Shown piece by piece: positions 1-5,035 of a stretch of DNA of 6,610 nucleotides (position 1 is the stretch's first letter; each line of letters begins with the position of its first letter). Source of the DNA: JBDHZU01 sp039812085 (GTDB lineage Bacteria > Actinomycetota > Actinomycetes > S36-B12 > UBA10799); contig JBDHZU010000112.1 of NCBI GenBank assembly GCA_039812085.1, positions 1-6,610 of the forward strand. Direction: 5' to 3'. The notes below the pieces were generated by a model. That model ran no database searches. It saw only the letters and a list, made by a program, of their open reading frames with translations, and was not told the DNA's origin. Both the position numbers and the translations under genes were made by a program.

Positions 1-2
1 CG

Positions 3-164
3 GTTTGGGAGTTGAGTAACCCGCAGATTTCTCAAAGACTCAACGGGATTGTCACGATCTCGCTGAGTGAGATCGTCGCCGTTTCTGAGCTAACGGGAGT
101 GCCCGTTGAGCAACTGATTCCGAAGCTCCCCGAGTTGGACTCGAACCAACAACCTGCCGATTAA
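3..164 (+). CDS. C-terminal part of a helix-turn-helix (XRE/lambda-repressor-like) protein, 5' end outside window
   Basis: An open frame enters from the left edge and runs 53 codons to a TAA at 162-164. The peptide begins VWELSNPQISQRLNGIVTIS and continues LSEIVAVSELTGVPVEQLI. This has the pattern of the second half of an XRE/lambda-type HTH: a recognition helix (NPQISQRLNG), then a turn, then a helix ending in 'GVPVEQLI', like the common 'lgVs...Ll' end of such domains. A DNA-binding role is inferred from that pattern alone; the start and most of the domain are not visible. The short tail after the HTH (KLPELDSNQQPAD) is Pro/Gln/Asp-rich. Its codons from residue 42 on (126-164) are the complement of the 3' half of tRNA-Asn on the other strand. 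A chance open frame is possible, but the HTH-like pattern argues for a real gene. Confidence 0.6.
   Translation, partial: VWELSNPQISQRLNGIVTISLSEIVAVSELTGVPVEQLIPKLPELDSNQQPAD
39..110. repeat. Nested inverted repeats next to the tRNA-Asn 3' end
   Basis: Three perfect inverted repeats lie within 72 bp. CTCAACGGG (39-47) pairs with CCCGTTGAG (102-110). Inside it, ACGATCTC (54-61) pairs with GAGATCGT (69-76); that stem can be extended by a G-U and a C-G pair to a 3-nt loop. AACGGG (92-97) also pairs with CCCGTT (102-107) across a 4-nt loop. The arm at 102-107 is therefore shared by two mutually exclusive pairings. All of it lies within the HTH coding frame, so any role (transcript structure, operator, terminator) is inference. 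Confidence 0.4.
92..107 (-). terminator. Possible hairpin terminator of tRNA-Asn
   Basis: AACGGG-N4-CCCGTT forms a perfect 6-bp stem with a 4-nt loop, beginning 18 nt after the 3' end of the tRNA in its direction of transcription. No T-run follows, so it is not a classical intrinsic terminator. Actinobacterial terminators often lack the U-tract. A second, longer stem (76 down to 54) lies just beyond it and could serve instead. Confidence 0.3.
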
Positions 165-198
165 CAGTCGGCTGCTCTGCCAATTGAGCTATCGGGGA
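126..198 (-). tRNA. tRNA-Asn (anticodon GUU)
   Basis: The 73-nt minus-strand sequence folds into a complete cloverleaf. The acceptor stem is TCCCCGA/TCGGGGA (198-192 with 133-127). The D stem is GCTC/GAGC. The anticodon stem is GCCGA/TCGGC around the loop CTGTTAA, with anticodon GTT at 165-163. The variable loop is AGGTT, and the T stem GTTGG/CCAAC closes the loop TTCGAGT. The discriminator base is G (position 126), as expected for tRNA-Asn. CCA is not encoded: the bases after the discriminator read CTT. A TAGAGT at 216-211 could be the -10 element of its promoter, but I see no matching -35. A direct repeat CCGACCA with 10-bp period lies further upstream (238-254). The 3' half overlaps the antisense HTH frame. 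Confidence 0.97.
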
Positions 199-286
199 AT
201 GAGCGGACCCACTCTAGCGAACTATTCGCCTCACGATCCGACCAGGACCGACCAAGCGAGCAAAGGAGTCAGCAGGGCACAAGAAA

Positions 287-919
287 CTAGTTACTGAGGT
301 TCACGGTTTCCCGGTGATACACCGGGTCTTGCGCCTCGCCTACCAGGAAGTGAGCAACATCCAAGCGAGAGATCGCCTTCATTTTCTGCCCCTTGGAAAA
401 GTCCGTGATCTCCCGGTACGCGCCACGGGCAGCCCCGTTGGTCAGCCGAGCGGGTCGGACCAATACCCAGTCGAGATCACTGGCTTGCACGATCGCTTCT
501 TGTCGATCCTTGTCGAGGTATACCTGCTTGAGCAAAGTCGGCAGAATCAAGCGGTCATAGAAGAATCCACCATGCCCGCGACTATCTCCGGCACCCATTC
601 CGGTAATACAGATGAACCGTTTAGTGCCTGCTGCCTGCATCGCATCCACCAGGTTCTGTGTCCCGGTAGACAACAAGTCTTGGGGTTCACGCGACGGCTT
701 GGAACCCAAAATCGAGACCACCACGTCGATTCCGTCCAGCGCAGCATCCAGCGAATCTCGATTGCGAACATCCCCAGCAACGATGTCGTGGTGACCCACA
801 AATTCATTCAACACGTCTGGTCGCCGAGCCAGCGCTCGCACGGGAAAGTCACTGCTCGCTGCCGCTTTGAGAAGTGCAAAACCAGTTGCACCAGTAGATC
901 CGATAACCAGAGCTTTCAC
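287..919 (-). CDS. NAD(P)-binding Rossmann-fold oxidoreductase, NmrA / atypical SDR (BVR-B-like)
   Basis: The protein starts VKALVIGSTGATG, a first beta strand plus the GxTGxxG dinucleotide-binding loop of atypical short-chain dehydrogenases. It continues with ALARRP after the second strand, GDVRNRDSLDAAL, then VVSILGSKP, RFICITGMGAGDS and a C-terminal DWVLVRPARLTNG. These are the usual landmarks of the NmrA/BVR-B-like group (YwnB- or QorB-type), cytosolic NAD(P)H-dependent reductases of quinones, flavins or unknown substrates. No YxxxK catalytic pair is evident, as is usual for atypical members. The frame opens further upstream at GTG 976, which would add 19 basic residues (229 aa). I prefer GTG 917-919 (210 aa) because family members begin at the first beta strand and because GTG 976 falls between the predicted -35 and -10 elements. 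Neither start has a clear Shine-Dalgarno. The gene is divergent from hxlR, which probably represses it. The true substrate cannot be told. Confidence 0.85.
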   Translation of the reverse strand: MKALVIGSTGATGFALLKAAASSDFPVRALARRPDVLNEFVGHHDIVAGDVRNRDSLDAALDGIDVVVSILGSKPSREPQDLLSTGTQNLVDAMQAAGTKRFICITGMGAGDSRGHGGFFYDRLILPTLLKQVYLDKDRQEAIVQASDLDWVLVRPARLTNGAARGAYREITDFSKGQKMKAISRLDVAHFLVGEAQDPVYHRETVNLSN

Positions 920-963
920 TTGATGATCACGACCGTCACGCACTCGTCTAGTCTTGCCCAAGC

Positions 964-992
964 GGTATACATTCACAACCAGGCACTTTCAA
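964..992 (-). promoter_or_regulatory. Predicted sigma70-type promoter of the NmrA-like gene
   Basis: On the minus strand TTGAAA (992-987, 5 of 6 to TTGACA) and TATACC (969-964, 4 of 6 to TATAAT) are spaced by exactly 17 bp. Transcription would start near 957, leaving a leader of about 38 nt before GTG 919. The -35 element overlaps the palindrome at 985-994, which suits repression by the divergent HxlR protein. Confidence 0.5.
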
Positions 993-994
993 GT
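985..994. promoter_or_regulatory. Candidate HxlR operator
   Basis: ACTT-TC-AAGT is a perfect inverted repeat with a 2-bp centre, between the divergent genes and across the predicted -35 element. HxlR-family operators (for example YodB- and HypR-type) are often built around TACTT/AAGTA half-sites; on the minus strand this site reads TTACTTGAAAGT. A related AAGTAA recurs at 1028-1033, close to the hxlR start. The assignment is inference from position and symmetry. Confidence 0.35.
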
Positions 995-1035
995 AACCGA
1001 CAACATCGCGTACCAGCGGACTCGCCAAGTAAAGC

Positions 1036-1040
1036 AGGAG
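1036..1040 (+). promoter_or_regulatory. Ribosome binding site that fixes the hxlR start
   Basis: AGGAG lies 8 nt before GTG 1049. The open frame extends far upstream of this point, so the Shine-Dalgarno is the main reason to place the start here. Confidence 0.75.
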
Positions 1041-1048
1041 AAATAGCT

Positions 1049-1366
1049 GTGGACCCCGAAGTCGAAAAGGTCGAAGCAACCATGCGCCTGATCGGTGCGA
1101 CCTGGATCCCGGCCATCATGTTCGTGCTCATCAACCAGGGCACAAGCCGGTTCTCTGAAATCAAACGAGCGATTCCCGATGTCTCCCAGCGGATGCTCAC
1201 TAAGCAGCTACGCGATTTGGAAGCAGCGGGTTTGGTTCATCGCGAGTATCACCAAACCATCCCACCGAAGGTCGAATACTCCGCCACCGCAGAGGGCCAG
1301 AGCCTGAAGCCGATCTACGTTGCCATTTGTGCATGGGCTGCCGAACATCCGGCCGCTCGACGCTAA
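1049..1366 (+). CDS. HxlR-family winged helix-turn-helix transcriptional regulator
   Basis: A 105-residue protein that matches the HxlR domain over its whole length. Landmarks are RLIGATW (14-20 region), RFSEIKRAIPDVSQRMLTKQ (34-53, the HTH), LRDLEAAGLVHREYH (54-68), then the wing with IPPKVEYSATAEGQSL and a C-terminal helix ending CAWAAEHPAARR. HxlR proteins act as dimers and usually repress a neighbouring oxidoreductase gene, as YtfH (QorR) is placed beside qorB in E. coli. The N-terminal cysteine used for redox sensing by YodB- and HypR-type members (usually in 'CP...LIGGKW') is missing here; the only cysteine is Cys94. The start is GTG with AGGAG 8 nt upstream; the open frame further upstream is only the antisense of the oxidoreductase gene. 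The stop overlaps the convergent gene by 4 bp. The family call is firm, the target inferred. Confidence 0.92.
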   Translation: MDPEVEKVEATMRLIGATWIPAIMFVLINQGTSRFSEIKRAIPDVSQRMLTKQLRDLEAAGLVHREYHQTIPPKVEYSATAEGQSLKPIYVAICAWAAEHPAARR

Positions 1367-1869
1367 ATCCCGGCAGATTCGCGCAAGCTGACCAAGCGTG
1401 CATCGGCAAGTTCCCGTAGCCGCTCATCACGTGGATCTAGCTCAGCGTCGAAGATGACGTTCCAGGTGATGACGTCACCATCGGTTCGTCGAGCGACGAA
1501 AGTCGCGCCCTTGTCACCGACCAGGTCCTCGTGGGTCTGCAGAACGATCGTTGCGTTGACTCGCTCATAGACCACGTCTGGAATTAATCCCGGTTGACTA
1601 AAAGTCAGGGTCACTCGACGTGGGACTTCTTTACCGCGAGGTGTGGCAGTGATTTCTAGAACAGGGTCGTCCCATTGGCCTTTGAGGATCAACTCGTACG
1701 GCATCCGAAGCTGCGCACTGGGGATATAGAGCGCGACATCAGAAGCGACAGCTACCGGCGTACTGCCATCCGTTTCTTCACTAAGCAGTCCCCAAGCCAG
1801 TACCCGCTCCCCCGAAAGCAATAGCTCCTTTGGTTCAAACGGCAACGCTGACCGCCGGAACAGGCCCAT
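1363..1869 (-). CDS. Conserved actinobacterial protein of unknown function encoded behind dnaG
   Basis: A soluble 168-residue protein with no signal peptide, membrane helix or obvious catalytic motif. Residues 14-40 read like 'KELLLSGERVLAWG...VAVASDVALYIP', followed by a W-containing strand (KGQWDDPVLEI), a run of beta strands, PGLIPDVVYERVNATIVLQ, and a C-terminal DPRDERLRELADARLVSLRE helix. I recognise the pattern 'GERVLAW...VATDRAL...RLPW...V.ERV.ASVV' from small actinobacterial proteins that resemble bacterial PH-like domains. That fold assignment is from memory and tentative. The ATG overlaps the dnaG stop by one base (TGATG), with only a weak AGG upstream, so translation is probably coupled to dnaG. 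The gene ends tail to tail with hxlR, sharing positions 1363-1366. Co-expression with primase does not prove a replication role. Confidence 0.85.
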   Translation of the reverse strand: MGLFRRSALPFEPKELLLSGERVLAWGLLSEETDGSTPVAVASDVALYIPSAQLRMPYELILKGQWDDPVLEITATPRGKEVPRRVTLTFSQPGLIPDVVYERVNATIVLQTHEDLVGDKGATFVARRTDGDVITWNVIFDAELDPRDERLRELADARLVSLRESAGI

Positions 1870-3809
1870 CAGGAAACGCCTACGTCAACGCCGCCCAGGT
1901 CAGCCTCGCCCAGAGCCCGGTCCCGCAAACTGCGCCGATACTGTTCGAGCGCCGTCAGATCTGCGAACAAACTGTTGTAGGTATCGGCATCCGTCGTGGG
2001 ATTAGTTCGCTGCAAACGACCCTTCAATTCCACTGTTCGACGAGTGGCGTCTAGCTCTAGTAGGCGAGCAAGCACAGCTTGGGCATAGTCACGCAGCCGC
2101 TCATCGTCGTCGGCTGTTGCCGTGGTGTGCAACGGATCGACAGTGCACTCACGCAAATAGGACCGCACTTCGTCATCTGCCGCCTTGTCCAGCACAGCCG
2201 AGACCCACTGCGACCCAGAGGTCGCCGACTCAGGCATCCCCGCGTCGACAATCGCTTGGTGGGCGGCCTGATGCATCGGCTCCAAATACGCCATTGATTC
2301 GACCGCGGAATACCAAGAAGCACAGTGATGCGGAATCTGCATCGCGCATTTCAGTGCCTCCCGTTCAGCCACGCTGGAGGTCCGCGACAGGTCCGGGACT
2401 GGGCGATTGCGACGAACCGGCTCTGCCTGCGTCGCCTGTGGCACAGACGGTTGTGACGAGGAAGCCGCTTTGCCGCCCGAGCGTTGCGCAGCATCCACCG
2501 CATCGGCAGCGACTTGGGTTTCCACACCGAGCCATCCAGCCAACTGTCGGATGTATTCCGGTCGGAGAGCCTTGTCCTTGATGCCAGCGACCACCGGGGC
2601 CGCAGCGCGAAGCCCTGCGACCCGACCCTCGGCGGTATTCAGGTCGTACTCAGCCAGCGTGGCAGTGATTGCGAACTCAAACAGCGGGACTCGTCGTGCG
2701 ACAAGTTCACGCACTGCCTCGTCGCCACCGCTCATTCGCAGTTCACATGGGTCCTGACCGGACGGTTCAATCGCGACGAACGTTTGCGCCACGAACTGCT
2801 GATCGGAACCGAACGCCTTCAGCGCCGCACGCTTACCTGCCTCATCACCATCGAAGGTGAAAATTACTTGCCCGCGGTATTCGTCCTGGTCCATCAACAG
2901 GCGTCGCAAAATCTTGATGTGATCGGCACCGAAAGCTGTTCCACACGTGGCAACAGCAGTAGTCACTCCCGCCAGATGCGCCGCCATCACATCGGTATAA
3001 CCCTCCACGATGACTGCTTCTTGTCGTTTACTGATGTCACGACGGGCAAGGTCGATGCCGTAAAGAACCTGCGACTTCCGGTAAATCGGAGTCTCTGGCG
3101 TATTCAGGTACTTCGGACCATCGTCGTCCTCGCGCAGACGACGGGCACCGAAGCCGATCACCGACCCTGATAGATCACAGATCGGCCACACCAGACGGCC
3201 ACGGAATCTGTCGTAGGGCCGCTGTTTGCCCCTGGCAGCCAAACCACCGGTCACTAGTTCGTCGTCGGTAAATCCTTTGCGACGCAAGTGCGTGGTGAGC
3301 GCATCCCACGAGTTCGGCGCATAGCCCACTCGGAAGTGCGCGATGGCCTCGGCCTCAAAGCCACGTTCGGCCAGGAATGTTCGTCCGAGGGTGGCGCCTT
3401 CTTCCGCGCTCGTTGCTAGTTGTTCAACGAAAAATTCGGCTGCTGCCTTATGCGCTTCGACAAGTCGAGTGCGCTGACCTTTCTGCCGGTCCGGCGCGCT
3501 GGACCCTTCTTCATAATGCAACGTGATGTTGCTGCGGGCAGCTAGCTTCTCGACTGCTTCGGCAAAGGACAGGTGATCGACCTTGCGAACGAAATCGATG
3601 ACATCGCCGCCCTCTTGGCAGCCGAAGCAGTGATAGAAACCCTTGCTCGGCGTCACGTGAAAGCTAGGCGAACGCTCGTCGTGGAACGGACACAATCCCT
3701 TGAGCGACCCGCCTCCGGCTCGCGTCAAAGTGACAACTTCACCTACGACCTCGTCAATGCGGGCAGCCTCGCGGACAGCGACAACATCTGTGTCTTTGAT
3801 CCGCGGCAT
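1869..3809 (-). CDS. dnaG: DNA primase DnaG
   Basis: A 646-residue primase that synthesises RNA primers at the replication fork with the replicative helicase DnaB. The N-terminal CHC2 zinc ribbon has Cys40, His43, Cys61 and Cys64 with the family spacing (C-x2-H-x17-C-x2-C). The core follows: RFRGRLVWPICDLSGSVIGF (201-220) and PKYLNTPETPIYRKSQVLYG (232-251). The TOPRIM catalytic residues are Glu269 in VEGYTDV and Asp320/Asp322 in FTFDGDEAGK. A low-complexity Ser/Pro/Gln linker (about 443-475) leads to the C-terminal helicase-interaction domain, which is more divergent. Length fits actinobacterial primases, which exceed the 581 residues of E. coli. All catalytic residues are present and nothing suggests damage. 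The start is the ATG at 3809, which precedes the conserved first residues (MPRI..TDVVAVREAARIDEVVG). A small conserved gene overlaps its stop. The nearest upstream gene is divergent, so dnaG needs its own promoter. Confidence 0.98.
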   Translation of the reverse strand: MPRIKDTDVVAVREAARIDEVVGEVVTLTRAGGGSLKGLCPFHDERSPSFHVTPSKGFYHCFGCQEGGDVIDFVRKVDHLSFAEAVEKLAARSNITLHYEEGSSAPDRQKGQRTRLVEAHKAAAEFFVEQLATSAEEGATLGRTFLAERGFEAEAIAHFRVGYAPNSWDALTTHLRRKGFTDDELVTGGLAARGKQRPYDRFRGRLVWPICDLSGSVIGFGARRLREDDDGPKYLNTPETPIYRKSQVLYGIDLARRDISKRQEAVIVEGYTDVMAAHLAGVTTAVATCGTAFGADHIKILRRLLMDQDEYRGQVIFTFDGDEAGKRAALKAFGSDQQFVAQTFVAIEPSGQDPCELRMSGGDEAVRELVARRVPLFEFAITATLAEYDLNTAEGRVAGLRAAAPVVAGIKDKALRPEYIRQLAGWLGVETQVAADAVDAAQRSGGKAASSSQPSVPQATQAEPVRRNRPVPDLSRTSSVAEREALKCAMQIPHHCASWYSAVESMAYLEPMHQAAHQAIVDAGMPESATSGSQWVSAVLDKAADDEVRSYLRECTVDPLHTTATADDDERLRDYAQAVLARLLELDATRRTVELKGRLQRTNPTTDADTYNSLFADLTALEQYRRSLRDRALGEADLGGVDVGVS

Positions 3810-3815
3810 GACCTG

Positions 3816-3821
3816 ATCCTA
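3816..3821 (-). promoter_or_regulatory. Candidate dnaG -10 element (leaderless) or Shine-Dalgarno
   Basis: TAGGAT (3821-3816) ends 6 nt before the A of the dnaG ATG. That is the spacing seen when an actinobacterial transcript starts on the A of the start codon (leaderless). The same bases include AGGA 7 nt from the ATG, which could instead be a Shine-Dalgarno. A TTGCCA at 3848-3843 resembles a -35 but is 21 bp away, too far for a good pair. The sequence alone cannot decide between the readings. Confidence 0.35.
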
Positions 3822-3827
3822 AGTGCG

Positions 3828-3833
3828 AGAGGA
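3828..3833 (+). promoter_or_regulatory. Ribosome binding site that favours GTG 3842 as start of the PLP enzyme
   Basis: AGAGGA lies 8 nt before GTG 3842. The upstream in-frame ATG at 3833 overlaps this site and so has no room for a Shine-Dalgarno of its own. Confidence 0.55.
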
Positions 3834-3841
3834 TGATCGGC

Positions 3842-5032
3842 GTGGCAATCGATGTGAATGCGCTGCGAATCGACACTCCGGCAGCCAATGACTGGGCTTT
3901 TCTGGACAACGCGGGGGCGTCCTTAAGCCCTACGCCCGTCAACCAGGTCGTCCGCGAACATCTGGAGCGCGAACAACAGCTTGGTGGCTATCTCGCGGCC
4001 TACCAACAAGCTGATGCCGTCGCTGATGTTCGACGTGCCATCGGAGAGTTGGTGGGAGCCTCATCGGCCAATGTGGCCTTGAGTAGCTCGGCCACCAGCG
4101 CCTGGTCTCGATTCTTTTCCAGCGTGACGTTGCGCCCTGGGGATCGGGTGGTGACCACTCGCGCTGAGTACGCCAGCAACATCCTGCCGTTGTTGCGTGC
4201 CCGTGCCGAGATAGGTATCGAAGTCGTGGTTATCCCGGATGGTGACGACGGGGCTCCGGATGTGCAGGCATGCACACAGTTACTCGATGAACGAGTCGTG
4301 TTCGTCTCGGTGTGCCATGCCCCTAGCCAAAATGGGCTGCTGGCTGATGCCGCCGGAATCGGTCATGCCGTTCGTGAGCTTTGCCCCGCTGCTTGGTACG
4401 TCGTGGACGCCTGCCAATCCGTTGGGCAGATTCCGGTCAACATGGACGACCTGAACGCCGATGCTGTGACCGCCACCGGCCGTAAGTACCTGCGTGGCCC
4501 ACGCGGAACAGGGTTCCTCGCCCTGTCTGACCGAGCGCTCGAACTCGATCCGTTTCCTATCGACATGAACGGCTTCGATTGGCTGCCCGACGACACAATT
4601 GTTCGTCATCCTGATGCCAGTCGATTCGAATCGTTCGAAACGTCCATCGCAGGCGTGTTGGGTTTGGGAACTGCTATTCGCTATGCCATGGACTGCGGGA
4701 TCGACAATCTGCGCGATCGAATCAACGAGCTGGCTGGCTCACTACGTCAATCTCTCGCCGATCTGGAGGGAATCCACGTTCTCGATCGCGGCTCACAGCG
4801 TTCGGGCATCGTGGTCTTCTCGGCCACAAGCTCATTGACCGGACCGGAACTGGTGAATTGGTTACGCACCGAGCACGGCGTCATTTGCCTGCCCGTCAAT
4901 CAAGGGGCAAATCCGATTGATTGGGTTGCCTACGACTCTGACTGTGTTCTGCGCGCTTCGGTTCACGCCTACAACAACGACGATGACGCCGGGCGACTCA
5001 TTGAGGCCCTAGAAGCACGGCCACGCTCGTGA
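3842..5032 (+). CDS. PLP-dependent enzyme, aminotransferase class V fold (cysteine desulfurase / C-S lyase-like)
   Basis: A 396-residue class V aminotransferase-fold protein of the SufS/CsdA/EgtE/isopenicillin-epimerase group. FLDNAGASLSP (20-30) is the usual N-terminal motif. His159 (VSVCHAPSQNGLL) sits where the PLP-stacking histidine is expected. Asp189 (YVVDACQSVGQ) should bind the pyridine nitrogen, and Lys215 (TGRKYLRGPRGTGFL) should form the Schiff base. Arg371 (VLRASVHAYN) matches the substrate-carboxylate arginine. Where SufS has its persulfide cysteine (HHCAQP-like), this protein reads PVNQGANP, so it probably does not pass on sulfur as a normal cysteine desulfurase; a C-S lyase (as in ergothioneine synthesis), other lyase or epimerase is possible. 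No Suf/Isc or ergothioneine genes are visible. I chose GTG 3842 for its ribosome binding site; ATG 3833 would add three residues. It is divergent from dnaG and ends 3 bp from dgt. The substrate is unknown. Confidence 0.88.
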   Translation: MAIDVNALRIDTPAANDWAFLDNAGASLSPTPVNQVVREHLEREQQLGGYLAAYQQADAVADVRRAIGELVGASSANVALSSSATSAWSRFFSSVTLRPGDRVVTTRAEYASNILPLLRARAEIGIEVVVIPDGDDGAPDVQACTQLLDERVVFVSVCHAPSQNGLLADAAGIGHAVRELCPAAWYVVDACQSVGQIPVNMDDLNADAVTATGRKYLRGPRGTGFLALSDRALELDPFPIDMNGFDWLPDDTIVRHPDASRFESFETSIAGVLGLGTAIRYAMDCGIDNLRDRINELAGSLRQSLADLEGIHVLDRGSQRSGIVVFSATSSLTGPELVNWLRTEHGVICLPVNQGANPIDWVAYDSDCVLRASVHAYNNDDDAGRLIEALEARPRS

Positions 5033-5035
5033 AGT

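Noticed and set aside
314..1048. Long upstream extension of the hxlR frame (would give a 350-residue protein)
   Set aside because: It is antisense to the oxidoreductase gene, its translation has no domain-like pattern, and AGGAG before GTG 1049 marks the real start.
1320..1362. Short inverted repeats (GCCG/CGGC, CCAT/ATGG) after the end of the dnaG operon
   Set aside because: Stems of only 4 bp with 6-nt loops and no T-run; not supportable as a terminator.
2484..3170. Open plus-strand frame of 228 codons opposite dnaG
   Set aside because: It lies wholly inside dnaG, and its translation is rich in Arg, His, Ser and Thr as is typical of shadow frames. DnaG is intact and certain.
4261..4276. 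Perfect inverted repeat TGTGCA-GGCA-TGCACA
   Set aside because: It lies in the middle of the PLP-enzyme gene, is short, and has no positional logic for regulation.
4622..4639. Palindrome CGATTCGAATCG followed by TTCGAA
   Set aside because: It is internal to a coding region with repeated Ser/Phe/Glu codons (SRFESFET); codon choice explains it.
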